Translations under genes and position numbers: made by a program | Origin: GYS-P2D sp964414425 | GTDB lineage: Bacteria > Bacteroidota > Bacteroidia > Chitinophagales > Saprospiraceae | Direction: 5' to 3' | NCBI GenBank assembly: GCA_964414425.1 | Contig: CAYPWL010000002.1 | Location: forward strand, 62,001 to 126,000 | DNA: 64,000 bases | Notes under the pieces: model-generated | Databases searched by the model: none | What the model was told of the DNA's origin: nothing | What the model saw: only the letters and a program-made list of their open reading frames with translations | Shown: piece by piece, positions 8,822 through 18,117 of the stretch | Layout: the number at the start of each line of letters is the position of its first letter | Numbering within the stretch: position 1 is the stretch's first letter

Positions 8822-9718
8822 TTATTTGATTACAGTAACTTTCATAGAGACATCTGTCTTAGGTCTGTCCCCTCGGTTAGTCGGTGTAGATGCAATCGCA
8901 TCTATTACGTCTAAGCCTTCTATCACCTGTCCAAAGACCGTATACTGCTGATCTAAGAACGGTGCGCCACCATCTCTTAAGTACAGGTTTTTAGCCCCTT
9001 CTGGATACTTGATTTCATATCTAAGCTCATTTTGTTTTAGCTGAGCTTCTGTAACACTCTTGCCGTCAACTATGTAGAACTGTGAGCCACTTGATTTCTT
9101 CTCTGGATTGATTGCGTCACCCTGACGAGCTGCAGCAAGCGCACCTTTGACATGTGCAATATTTGGTTTTATTTCTGCATCCAGCGTATATCCAGGACCT
9201 CCTGTACCTAACGACTGATTAGGCGCTGCACCACGACTCTCAGGATCTCCACCCTGTAGCATGAATCCATTAATCACTCTATGGAATAATAGACCATCAT
9301 AATATCCCGACTCCGCCAGCTTTATAAAGTTGTCTCTATGCGCTGGGGTCTCATCAAACAATTGAACCAGCATATTGCCAAACTCCGTCTCAATCAACAC
9401 TAAGCACTTATTAGGTGCTTGGACCTCTACTTTCTTCTTAAGCTCTTTGACCTTTGTTCCTTTCAGACCTTTGAGTGTAACGTCATAGCTACCTGACAAC
9501 AAGTAATGGTGACTTGCTATACTATCTGACACCAACTCATCATCACCAAAATCCCACCAATACGTGTCAAATCCATCTGACTGATTGATAAATGTATAAC
9601 TCGTTGGAGCAGCATTATCTGCTGGTGCCTGTATTGCAAAATCCAACGTCTTCTTAGAGCAAGAAGTCATCAAAATGACTGCAAGGCTTCCTATAATTAG
9701 TTTTCTCAATTCTATCAT
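8822..9718 (-). CDS. lipoprotein with PKD domain and cyclophilin-type peptidyl-prolyl isomerase
   Basis: A 298-residue lipoprotein (lipobox ending at Cys20, LMTSC). Residues about 25-100 form a PKD-like beta domain (WWDFGDDE, SYDVTLKG). Residues about 106-298 are a cyclophilin domain with the family's FHRVINGFMLQGGDP, SSGSQFYIVDG and TVFGQVIEGLDVID. It should catalyse proline isomerisation of exported proteins in the periplasm. A bacterial-type insertion (about residues 225-250) separates the FYI and final motifs. Its start overlaps the stop of the upstream paralogue by one base (TAATG), so the two are translationally coupled. The PKD fusion distinguishes it from the plain paralogue upstream. 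Confidence 0.92.
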   Translation of the reverse strand: MIELRKLIIGSLAVILMTSCSKKTLDFAIQAPADNAAPTSYTFINQSDGFDTYWWDFGDDELVSDSIASHHYLLSGSYDVTLKGLKGTKVKELKKKVEVQAPNKCLVLIETEFGNMLVQLFDETPAHRDNFIKLAESGYYDGLLFHRVINGFMLQGGDPESRGAAPNQSLGTGGPGYTLDAEIKPNIAHVKGALAAARQGDAINPEKKSSGSQFYIVDGKSVTEAQLKQNELRYEIKYPEGAKNLYLRDGGAPFLDQQYTVFGQVIEGLDVIDAIASTPTNRGDRPKTDVSMKVTVIK

Positions 9719-10371
9719 TAATTCAACATTTTTATCGTCATTTTCACATCTGATAACGGCCTATCCGAACCATCTCTCTGAACCGCAGCGATCTTATCGA
9801 TTACTTCAAAACCATCAACAACCTGACCAAACACAGTATATTCTGCGTCAAGATCTGGACGGCCTCCAACACTCATGTACTTTTCAATCTGAGCCTCATT
9901 GTACTCTATACCCTTACGTTGTGCCCATTGATCAAGTAACTGTTGTGTTTGTTGCTGTCCCTGAATTATATAAAACTGAGATCCGCTTGACCTTTTCTCT
10001 GGATTAGATGCCCCTCCTGTACGTGCTGCGGCAAGTGTCCCCCTGAAGTGAGGTGCCCCTATCTCCGCTTCTATGGTGTATCCCGGACCACCCGTACCTA
10101 AGCGCTGTCCTGGTGCAGCATTCTTACTATTAGGATCACCTCCCTGAATCATAAATGTGGGAATCACTCTATGAAATAGTAGATCATCATAGTACCCATC
10201 CTTTACGTGCTTGATAAAGTTGGCCTTATGTATAGGGGTGCTATTGTATAACTCAACAGTCATGTTACCGAACTCTGTCTTGATAACCGCTTTTTTTACT
10301 GACTCTCCTCCACAGCTTATGAGCATCATTACCACAGCCGTGAACAGCCCATATTTTAGTAAACCTTTCAT
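9718..10371 (-). CDS. cyclophilin-type peptidyl-prolyl isomerase lipoprotein
   Basis: A 217-residue lipoprotein (lipobox LISC, Cys20) with a single cyclophilin domain: FHRVIPTFMIQGGDPNS, GTLAAARTGGASNPEKRSSG, SQFYIIQG and TVFGQVVDGFEVID. It should assist folding of envelope proteins. It is the upstream partner of the PKD-cyclophilin gene, with a TAATG overlap between them, and the two cyclophilin domains are clearly paralogous, consistent with tandem duplication. It starts 5 bases after the stop of the small conserved gene at 10377-10727. Confidence 0.94.
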   Translation of the reverse strand: MKGLLKYGLFTAVVMMLISCGGESVKKAVIKTEFGNMTVELYNSTPIHKANFIKHVKDGYYDDLLFHRVIPTFMIQGGDPNSKNAAPGQRLGTGGPGYTIEAEIGAPHFRGTLAAARTGGASNPEKRSSGSQFYIIQGQQQTQQLLDQWAQRKGIEYNEAQIEKYMSVGGRPDLDAEYTVFGQVVDGFEVIDKIAAVQRDGSDRPLSDVKMTIKMLN

Positions 10372-10376
10372 AATGT

Positions 10377-10727
10377 TTAGTTTTCGACGTAAGACTTGAA
10401 ATATTGTATCACTAAATTTTTTAAAAAAATTTCTTGAGCATTTACTCCTTCAACTGGCAGCACCCTTACCTGTTTATAATGAGGCCAGCCATCTTCATCT
10501 TGCCCTACAAAATCAAAATACCCTTCTAAGCTCAACAGATGACATGTCGCTACATGCATCAGATCTTGTTTTTCCTCCTTAGTTAGATTTTTCTTCAAAA
10601 GATTCACTTCTTGAATGCCGATCAAATACAACACAGAGTTGAGGTCTGGCAACTCACTACGATTAAATCTGTCTTTGATAAAGTGCCTTATCTTAAGCCA
10701 TTCAAAGTCTAATTTCCAGTCCTCCAT
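10377..10727 (-). CDS. conserved Bacteroidota protein of unknown function
   Basis: A 116-residue soluble protein without signal peptide or membrane segment. It has a conserved-looking core: FEWLKIRHFIKDRF near the start, LPDLNSVLYLIGIQEVN, TKEEKQDLMHVATCHLLS and DEDGWPHYKQVRVLP. I recognise it as a small family found throughout Bacteroidota, with no function known to me. It sits between the LolC/E-type permease and the cyclophilin pair, in one direction with 5 and 27 base gaps. A TATATTTG element 11 bases upstream of the ATG could be its own promoter; if so the message would be almost leaderless. Confidence 0.75.
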   Translation of the reverse strand: MEDWKLDFEWLKIRHFIKDRFNRSELPDLNSVLYLIGIQEVNLLKKNLTKEEKQDLMHVATCHLLSLEGYFDFVGQDEDGWPHYKQVRVLPVEGVNAQEIFLKNLVIQYFKSYVEN

Positions 10728-10737
10728 AACAAGACCG

Positions 10738-10745
10738 CAAATATA
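10738..10745 (-). promoter_or_regulatory. possible -7 element upstream of the 116-residue protein gene
   Basis: TATATTTG on the minus strand matches TAnnTTTG exactly and lies in the 27-base gap between two genes. No TTTG is seen at the expected -33 distance, so this is only a candidate. Confidence 0.3.
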
Positions 10746-10754
10746 ATCGAATGA

Positions 10755-11972
10755 TCATTCATATCTAACCTGCGCACTAACACGACTTGCTCGTGCTGCA
10801 GCTGGAATCGACGCTAGATATCCAAGGACTAAGACGGTCAACATAACCACCACCACATCGAAGAGTCTCATCTCTATAGGATAACTCGTAATGGCAAAGC
10901 CCTCCGGCACCCCAATTAAATTAAACTGCTTCTGCAAAACATAAAAGAGTGCCGCACAAAAGAATCCTATCAAGAATCCAAAAACACTAATTAATAACCC
11001 CTCGAAGTAGAATATCCTTCTCACAAATGACTTCTGACTACCGAACGATTGCAGCACACTGATATCTTTCTTCTTCTCCAATACGATCATCCAAAGACAA
11101 CCGATGACATTGAAGGTGATCAATATCAATACAAATCCTAAAATCAAATAAGAGGTCCATTTCTCAACTCGCATGATCCTTAGATTAGACTTGTCCTGAT
11201 CATAGCGATTGAGCACTTCAAACTCTCCTCCAACTAACTTCCTGATCTCCCTAACCACTGAGGACTCATTAGCCTCTGCAGTCATTTTTATCTCTATCGC
11301 CGATAGTTGGTCATATAGATCAAGTAGCGCACTGACGACCTCATATGAGGTGATGACATACTGATTATCTCGTTCATTTTTAATTGAAAAGACCCCTCGG
11401 CCGAGTAATGGTCGAGACTTGAAGTCCTTGTCAAATATCTTCTTGTTACGCTTAGGTACATGTGCCATGATAGGCGTAAATGGATTATCAAGAGATACAT
11501 TAAGTCGATTGCTTACCCCTTGACCTATGACAGCGTGGCTACCATACTCTGATGGACTGAAATCCAACTCTCCTCCGATCATAGAAGGCTGCAGGTTGAT
11601 CACATCATTGTGATACTCATCAACCCCCTTGATGATGCCTACATGTTGCTTGTTGCCATACTCCAATAAAACGACCTCCTCCAAAGTTTGAGTAAATACT
11701 GCTACTCCCTCAATCTCTGAAAGTTTAGAGATCCAATCTTCGTCATTGTAGAAGAACTTGCCTTCAGCTGGTACGATCTTGATGTCTGGATTGAATGTAT
11801 CCAGATAACTTCTGGTCACTTGCTCAAATCCATTGAGCACGGACATAATAATGATCAATGCCGCAGTACCTATGGCTATGCCTAAGACAGATATACCTGT
11901 GATGATATTAATGGCATTTGTTGATTTCTTGCCAAACAGATATCTATAGGCTATGCTAAGTGATAAGGGCAT
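10755..11972 (-). CDS. ABC transporter permease of the LolC/LolE (FtsX/MacB) type
   Basis: About 405 residues from ATG 11972 (MPLSLSIAYRYLFGKKS). One N-terminal membrane helix (SVLGIAIGTAALIIIMSVL) is followed by a large periplasmic domain and three C-terminal helices, the FtsX-fold layout of lipoprotein-releasing permeases. The N-terminal motif FEQVTRSYLDTFNPDIKI and the KKKDISVLQSFGS cytosolic loop after helix 2 fit LolC/E. It would move lipoproteins from the inner membrane together with an ATPase not encoded here. An in-frame GTG at 11999 adds nine residues, but the ATG start gives the family's normal N-terminus. It follows the GH3 fusion gene by about 30 bases. Confidence 0.88.
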   Translation of the reverse strand: MPLSLSIAYRYLFGKKSTNAINIITGISVLGIAIGTAALIIIMSVLNGFEQVTRSYLDTFNPDIKIVPAEGKFFYNDEDWISKLSEIEGVAVFTQTLEEVVLLEYGNKQHVGIIKGVDEYHNDVINLQPSMIGGELDFSPSEYGSHAVIGQGVSNRLNVSLDNPFTPIMAHVPKRNKKIFDKDFKSRPLLGRGVFSIKNERDNQYVITSYEVVSALLDLYDQLSAIEIKMTAEANESSVVREIRKLVGGEFEVLNRYDQDKSNLRIMRVEKWTSYLILGFVLILITFNVIGCLWMIVLEKKKDISVLQSFGSQKSFVRRIFYFEGLLISVFGFLIGFFCAALFYVLQKQFNLIGVPEGFAITSYPIEMRLFDVVVVMLTVLVLGYLASIPAAARASRVSAQVRYE

Positions 11973-12003
11973 ATTGTGATTGAGACCCCAAGTTATCACA
12001 TCT

Positions 12004-14946
12004 TTAAAGAGATGAAAGTCCTAAATCTCGATTCTCTTCTGGAATGAGCGCTTTATAAATCAGAGATTGAATTTTGGGCCTGTAGTTGTTCTTACCCAAC
12101 TTATTGTTTTTCATGGATGGGTATGTCCTGTTGGATAGAAATATATAGATGATATCGTTATCAGGATCGGCAAAAACTGCAGTACCTGTAAACCCTAAAT
12201 GACCAAAGCTATTACGACTGGCATACTCTGACATGTTTTCAGTCTTGTCAGGATTCAATTCTTTTAGATCAAAGCCTAATCCTCGCCGAGAACTTGCCCA
12301 GTGACGGCGTGTGTATCGCTCTACAGTTGATGGCTTGAGATAGTTATAACCTCCATAGTACCCCTTGTTTAATAGCATCTGCATCAAGATGGCGAGATCT
12401 TGCGAATTAGAGAATAAGCCTGCGTGCCCACTGACGCCATTAAGCATCGCCGCACCCATATCATGTACAGTACCCTGGATTTTAGTCATCCTGAAGTAAT
12501 TATCCTGCTCTGTAGGAGGAATCCGATCCTTATTAAATTTTTCTAAGGGGTTGAATGTTGTTGTCCTGAGACCAAGACGATCATAGAAATGCTCCTTGGC
12601 ATATCCATCTACCTGGAGGCTCGACAGATTCTCAACTGTGCGATTACTGATATAAAATGCCAGATCGCTATATCTATAGTCTCTCTTTTCACGGAGATCA
12701 GATTGAAATATCTGATGGTATATGCTATCCTGATAGTCTGCTCTCAGATATAGATTAGGTGTTACAAAATGAGGGAACTCGTTAGATTTTACTTTACCAT
12801 AATATTCTTGAGAGGGTCTTTTCGCTCCCTTTTCATTTAGGGTGTTTCTGTAAAATGGTATCCAGCTAATCAGCCCTCCCCTATGAGCAAGTATATCAGC
12901 ATATTTGATATCAGCTTTGTTACTATTCTGCTCTTCAGGGATGTAGTCTTTTATGGGAGAGTCTACATCAAATAGTTCTTGGTCATCCAAATGCATAAGG
13001 GACAAGGTAGTTGCTAATATCTTAGTCACTGAAGCGAGGTCATATACATCTGTGTTTTTTACAGCTCGCTGCTTACTATAAGTATGATGCCCAAACGATT
13101 GATGATATACTATCCTATTATTCTTGGCAACGAGTACTTGACATCCTGGTGCGGCTTTCTCTTTGATCATCTCATCGACGAGATCCGCAATCATGCTTAA
13201 GGTATCTGAATCCATCCCTACTCGCTCAGGATTACTATATCCTATACGTTGTAATGATGCAATACTGTGTCCGAGACCTACGGGATACTTTGCAGATGCC
13301 GTCACTGGCAGGCGACCACTGATGGCAGTTACACCAAAAAGTGCTTGTGCTGCTACTTCATAACTGAGTTCATTGTCCTCGTAAGCAACTACTACGGTAG
13401 GTATATTTTCAAACCATTTCAATGCATATGGTGTGCCGAAGAGTACATAGATGACTTCAGTACGTCCAGATAAGTCATTGATGAATTTAATCTGTTGTTC
13501 ATTAAGACCATAGTCATTGCGAGCGTACCAACTCATATCATGGCTACTGACGATCACACGATCATAGCTTGACAGCTTTTCGAGTGCATTTTGATAGTCA
13601 GCAGATGACCCATCCTTGGCTATTTTATGATGATCCACGTCTACATAAGACTCAAGTCTCTTTTGAAAAGCATTAATCTCTGTAGCGCCTAATGCAACGC
13701 TAGCATAGGTATTTTTCTTTAAGTCTTGTATCGGTAGGATGTTTGCACTGTTATTAGCAAGAGTCAGTGCTTTCTCATAGATTTCTGTTTTAATATTTAT
13801 GGCTTCATCACTATTGATTTCATCATAGATATTAGTGGCATTCGTCCAAATGCGTTTACCTGGCAGATCTAATATTTCTTTAGTTCTCAGTATTCTGTAG
13901 ACACTCTCGTCGAGACGCTCCATGGAGATCCTGCCATTATTCACCGCTTCCAATACACGTGCATATCCTTGAGCAATATCCTCAGGGAGGAGAATAACAT
14001 CATTGCCCGCCAGAAACGCTTCTAAATCAGCTACACCTGGATCAAAATGTTTTGTAACCCCTTTCATCTCCATAGCATCCGTGTAGACGATACCATCAAA
14101 GCCTAATTCATTGCGCAACAGATCAACTATAGTTGGACCAGACAACGTAGTCGGTCGATTCTCTCGATTATCTAATGAAGGCACATTGAGATGGGCGACC
14201 ATTACTGATGTGGCTCCTTGCTTAACTAGTTGCTTAAACGGATATAGCTCTATACTGTCGAGACGTGCACGACTATGAGGTATAATCGGTAGATCCTTGT
14301 GAGAGTCTACATCTGTATCTCCATGACCTGGAAAATGCTTCAGACAAGCCATCACATCCACATCCTGCATGCCTCGCATATACGAGTAGGCTTTGGCAGT
14401 AACATTATCACGATCCTCGCCAAATGATCTCATATTGATCACCGGATTATTAGGATTGTTATTGATGTCTACATCTGGAGCGAAGTTTACGTTAATCCCT
14501 AACAACTTGCACTGTCGGCCGATTTCTTTACCCATCCTATACACTAACTGGTCATCCCTGATGGCCCCGATAGTAATCTGTCTTGGGAAACTAATGGCTT
14601 GATCTGGAAATCGCATCCCTAATCCCCACTCTCCGTCAATAGCGATGAGCAAGGGCTGCTTGGATAGTTTTTGATATTCAGTGACCAGCCGGGTTTGTCT
14701 GAGTGGATCTCCTTGAAAAAAGCAAATCCCTCCTATATGATAGTTTTCTATTTGGGACTTGACGTACTTGATATGTTCGGGGTCATCTTTTGAAAAGGCT
14801 CTGATCATGAATAGCTGACCCACTTTCTCTTCTACAGTCATCTCTGACAGAACTTCGGTAGTCCAATCTCTAACCAAGCCATCTTCCTGTGCGATAGATA
14901 CTAAGGAGCACATCATGAGGCTAAGTAATAAGAGGATATGTTTCAT
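12004..14946 (-). CDS. secreted GH3 beta-N-acetylhexosaminidase fused to a class C beta-lactamase-like serine hydrolase
   Basis: A 980-residue two-enzyme fusion. A signal peptide (1-19, cleaved after SIA) leads to a family 3 glycoside hydrolase domain (about 30-365) with the NagZ-type motif KHFPGHGDTDVDSH (203-216), which supplies the acid/base Asp-His dyad, and nucleophile Asp290 in YTDAMEMKG. A GH3 C-terminal alpha/beta domain follows (about 385-560). Residues about 580-965 are a serine beta-lactamase-like domain with the SxxK motif Ser639-VTK642, the YxD motif Tyr759-Ser-Asp761, and GHLGFTGT in place of KTG. It probably cuts GlcNAc from peptidoglycan fragments and has a peptidase/esterase activity on the same or a related substrate. 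The fusion is known in Bacteroidota. Confidence 0.9.
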   Translation of the reverse strand: MKHILLLLSLMMCSLVSIAQEDGLVRDWTTEVLSEMTVEEKVGQLFMIRAFSKDDPEHIKYVKSQIENYHIGGICFFQGDPLRQTRLVTEYQKLSKQPLLIAIDGEWGLGMRFPDQAISFPRQITIGAIRDDQLVYRMGKEIGRQCKLLGINVNFAPDVDINNNPNNPVINMRSFGEDRDNVTAKAYSYMRGMQDVDVMACLKHFPGHGDTDVDSHKDLPIIPHSRARLDSIELYPFKQLVKQGATSVMVAHLNVPSLDNRENRPTTLSGPTIVDLLRNELGFDGIVYTDAMEMKGVTKHFDPGVADLEAFLAGNDVILLPEDIAQGYARVLEAVNNGRISMERLDESVYRILRTKEILDLPGKRIWTNATNIYDEINSDEAINIKTEIYEKALTLANNSANILPIQDLKKNTYASVALGATEINAFQKRLESYVDVDHHKIAKDGSSADYQNALEKLSSYDRVIVSSHDMSWYARNDYGLNEQQIKFINDLSGRTEVIYVLFGTPYALKWFENIPTVVVAYEDNELSYEVAAQALFGVTAISGRLPVTASAKYPVGLGHSIASLQRIGYSNPERVGMDSDTLSMIADLVDEMIKEKAAPGCQVLVAKNNRIVYHQSFGHHTYSKQRAVKNTDVYDLASVTKILATTLSLMHLDDQELFDVDSPIKDYIPEEQNSNKADIKYADILAHRGGLISWIPFYRNTLNEKGAKRPSQEYYGKVKSNEFPHFVTPNLYLRADYQDSIYHQIFQSDLREKRDYRYSDLAFYISNRTVENLSSLQVDGYAKEHFYDRLGLRTTTFNPLEKFNKDRIPPTEQDNYFRMTKIQGTVHDMGAAMLNGVSGHAGLFSNSQDLAILMQMLLNKGYYGGYNYLKPSTVERYTRRHWASSRRGLGFDLKELNPDKTENMSEYASRNSFGHLGFTGTAVFADPDNDIIYIFLSNRTYPSMKNNKLGKNNYRPKIQSLIYKALIPEENRDLGLSSL

Positions 14947-15107
14947 CGGTGCTTAATTCGTGGGTGTTGCGTAATTGTCTGCAAATTACAAATTACATTT
15001 TATTTTAATATGTTGCTAATAGAACTAATATTCCCCAACTCGAGATCCCCTAATTTATTAGAACATAGTACCTTGGGCTAATCAGTATACCAATACAAAC
15101 ACATCCT

Positions 15108-16748
15108 ATGAAGAAACTCTTCCTATTTTATCTGAGTTGTTCATGGTGCGTTTGCCTTATGGCGCAGTCAGAACTGCCTAAGGTAACAGACACCTATGCA
15201 ATTACTAACGCATTTATTACGCCCTCCGCTGGCGCTACACCTTATTATGGTACCATCGTGATGACCGATGGGATCATCTCAGCAGTTGGCCCATCAGTAA
15301 CCGTACCATTTAGCGCCCAAGTTATTGATGTTGATTCTGCACATGTATATCCTGCATTTATAGCCACATTGTCACATGCGGGTATCCGCAATGCTGATGA
15401 TGACGAGCGTGTCGATGTAGATCGACCAGGTTATCCCCCTAATGATGTCGCAGGCATCACACCAGAGAAGAGTATGAGCTCAGAATACTCATCTTCTGAT
15501 AATTCAGTCAAAGGACTGAGAGAAGCAGGATTCGCTGTAGCACACTCGGTGCCTGAAAAGGGTATGTTACCTGGCATGGGGTCAGTGATTAGTCTGTCAG
15601 GTCAGGACTTTGATCAAAGTGTCCTAATCCAAGATATGTCTGTATATGCTAAGTTCGAAGGGGCTTCACGAGTATTCCCCGCAACGACTATCGGAGTCAT
15701 GGCCAAGTTCAGAGAACTCTATAAAAATGCCGAAATAGGTGCTCAACACCAGAAAAGTTATAATCAAAATCCGTTGAATAGAAAGCGAGGAGGTCAAGAT
15801 GCCGCTACTAAAGCGCTTTATGGAGCGACAGACGGTTCCTTGCCGATCTACTTTCAGACCAATTCAACGCTGGCTGTAAGTCGAGCACTCACATTGCAAC
15901 AAGAATTAGGCTTCAGTATCTTCTTAAGTGAGCTTAAGGCTGCCCCACAAGTGCAGTCTATCCTCAAGACCAACTCGCAGCCTGTGCTCTTCTCGCTCGA
16001 TCTACCCGATAAGGATGATACGGATGATGAGGAGATGACGGATGAAGAAAAATCATTGCTCAAAAAGAAAAAGGAAAGCATCGCAGCTGCCTGCTCGCAA
16101 GCTGCAGGATTCGCTGAAGCTAACCAGCCATTCGCTTTCTCATTCGTCGATGTCAAGAGTAAAGAGATCCATAGTCAAGTTAAGAGGCTGATAGATCATG
16201 GATTGAGTTTTGACGATGCGCTAAGTGCGCTAACTATAGATGCAGCCCGTGCACTCGACATAGATCAGATCACAGGTTCTATTGCTAATGGCAAGGCCGC
16301 AAACCTCATTGTTACTACGGATACGCTCTTTAAAGAAAAGACACAGATATCTAAGGTCTTCATAGAGGGAGAGCTCTTTGAGCAAAAAGTGAAAGAGAAG
16401 AAGAAATCTGGAGATAGTGATGTAGAGGTTGACTTCTCAGGTACCTACTCTTACAGTATTGACATACCAGGTATGAGCCCTCAGGGCAAGATGACTTTTG
16501 TCAAAAGCGGTGACACCTATGAAATAACGATCAATAGTAATCAAGCTCCCGGTGAGACATTTGACGCAACAGATGTAGAAGTGAATGGCAACAATGCCAC
16601 TTTTGACTTTACCATTAACAATGGAGGATTCTCTATTTCGGTATCCAATGATATCACTTTAGAAGACGACTCACTCGAGGGTACTGTAACTATACCAGAC
16701 TTCGGCAGCTTTGAATTGACTGGCGAAAAAATTGACTCACCTGAATAA
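15108..16748 (+). CDS. secreted amidohydrolase-fold protein lacking metal ligands, with extra C-terminal beta domain
   Basis: A 546-residue secreted protein with a signal peptide ending at MAQ (about residue 20). The composite N-terminal strand region (ITNAFITPSAGATPYYGTIV, DGIISAVGP) and the C-terminal TIDAARALDIDQITGSIANG are typical of imidazolonepropionase-like amidohydrolases. The HxH metal motif is missing (YPAFIATLSHAG), and no second His pair or catalytic SD is seen, so it is probably catalytically dead. A KKK-rich low-complexity linker follows at about 305-325. The last 110 residues form a Ser/Thr/Asn-rich beta domain (FSGTYSYSIDIPG onward). The next gene, an intact amidohydrolase, starts 8 bases after its stop. 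A role as a structural partner of that enzyme is my inference. Confidence 0.8.
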   Translation: MKKLFLFYLSCSWCVCLMAQSELPKVTDTYAITNAFITPSAGATPYYGTIVMTDGIISAVGPSVTVPFSAQVIDVDSAHVYPAFIATLSHAGIRNADDDERVDVDRPGYPPNDVAGITPEKSMSSEYSSSDNSVKGLREAGFAVAHSVPEKGMLPGMGSVISLSGQDFDQSVLIQDMSVYAKFEGASRVFPATTIGVMAKFRELYKNAEIGAQHQKSYNQNPLNRKRGGQDAATKALYGATDGSLPIYFQTNSTLAVSRALTLQQELGFSIFLSELKAAPQVQSILKTNSQPVLFSLDLPDKDDTDDEEMTDEEKSLLKKKKESIAAACSQAAGFAEANQPFAFSFVDVKSKEIHSQVKRLIDHGLSFDDALSALTIDAARALDIDQITGSIANGKAANLIVTTDTLFKEKTQISKVFIEGELFEQKVKEKKKSGDSDVEVDFSGTYSYSIDIPGMSPQGKMTFVKSGDTYEITINSNQAPGETFDATDVEVNGNNATFDFTINNGGFSISVSNDITLEDDSLEGTVTIPDFGSFELTGEKIDSPE

Positions 16749-16755
16749 TCCAATC

Positions 16756-18105
16756 ATGAATAAACTTATATCCACAATACTAGCCCTGAGCTTCTGCACA
16801 GCAATATTTGCTCAGGAGCAGGGCGACATCCTCATCACTGGTGGCACCGTAATTACCATCACTGGTGACGTACTTGAAGACACCGATGTCTTGATCCGTA
16901 ATGGTAAAATCGATCAGATAGGCGAGGGCTTATCTGTATCTGGTGATATCAAAACTATAGATGCCGAGGGCCAATATGTGATGCCAGGTATCATTGATGC
17001 TCATAGCCATATCGCACTCGACGTAGTCAACGAAGCAACTGATCCTAACACTGCCAATGTAGATGTAGGAGACGTAATCAATCCTTATGACATAGGTATC
17101 TATCGTGCCCTCGCTGGGGGAGTAACCATCTCACATGCTATGCACGGTTCGGCTAATGCAGTCGGCGGTCAATGCGAGACTATAAAGCATCGATGGGGAA
17201 CATACAATCCCGAAGCCATGAAGATGGTCGATGCACCTCGCACGATCAAGTTTGCTCTTGGGGAGAATCCAATGCGTGTCCATGGTGAGCGCAGCGACAT
17301 CGTACCTCGTACTCGTATGGGTGTTGAGCAGATCTTTAGACAATCATTTGGTAAAGCACAAGTATATTTGGAAGCTTGGGATAACTACAATAAGAATCCT
17401 AATGCGGCAGCAGCGCCTCCATCATATGATCTAAAGATGGAGACGATGGCAGATATATTGAGAGGAGAGATCATCGTACACTGCCACTCCTATCGTGCGG
17501 ATGAGATCCTGATGCTCGTCGACGTACTCAGAGATTATGGCGTTGATAAGATCTGCTTCCAACATGTTAACGAAGGATTTAAAGTTGCCCCCGAATTAGC
17601 TGAGTATGGTGCTATGGCATCGGTATTCGCTGATTGGTGGGCATACAAGTTTGAGGTATACTACAGCACGGCTTATAATGCCGCTATCCTGACTGAAAAT
17701 GGTGTGGTGACATCCATCAACTCTGATTCTGGTGAACTGATCCGACACCTATATCATGAAGCTGCTAAGACACAACGATACGGTGGACTCTCAGATAATG
17801 AAGCCCTAAAGTTAATCACCATCAATCCAGCTATCCAGTTAGGCATCGATGATCGAGTAGGTAGCATAGAGGTAGGCAAAGATGGAGATATTACCATATT
17901 TGACAATCACCCACTCTCTATCTATGCCATACCGCAGCAGACTATTGTCGATGGTATTGTCAGATTTGATATCAATGATCCAGACGATATGAGGATTAAT
18001 ATAGATCCAGAGGAAAACATCTCAACATTCACCAATTATAGCACTGGACATCACGAGGAGGATAGATGTATGCAGGATGCCTTAGAATTTTTTAGCAACC
18101 ATTAA
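16756..18105 (+). CDS. secreted metal-dependent amidohydrolase (imidazolonepropionase-like)
   Basis: About 449 residues from ATG 16756, with a signal peptide ending at FAQ. This is the only one of three adjacent amidohydrolase-like genes with a full metal site: HSH in the PGIIDAHSHIALD segment, HCH in IIVHCHSYRADE, the His of QHVNEG and the Asp of NSDSGE. It should hydrolyse a cyclic amide or a peptide-like C-N bond in the periplasm; the substrate is not predictable. An in-frame TTG at 16732 overlaps the upstream gene and is not needed. Gaps to its neighbours are 7 and 12 bases, so the three form one operon. Confidence 0.92.
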   Translation: MNKLISTILALSFCTAIFAQEQGDILITGGTVITITGDVLEDTDVLIRNGKIDQIGEGLSVSGDIKTIDAEGQYVMPGIIDAHSHIALDVVNEATDPNTANVDVGDVINPYDIGIYRALAGGVTISHAMHGSANAVGGQCETIKHRWGTYNPEAMKMVDAPRTIKFALGENPMRVHGERSDIVPRTRMGVEQIFRQSFGKAQVYLEAWDNYNKNPNAAAAPPSYDLKMETMADILRGEIIVHCHSYRADEILMLVDVLRDYGVDKICFQHVNEGFKVAPELAEYGAMASVFADWWAYKFEVYYSTAYNAAILTENGVVTSINSDSGELIRHLYHEAAKTQRYGGLSDNEALKLITINPAIQLGIDDRVGSIEVGKDGDITIFDNHPLSIYAIPQQTIVDGIVRFDINDPDDMRINIDPEENISTFTNYSTGHHEEDRCMQDALEFFSNH

Positions 18106-18117
18106 GACCCAACAATT

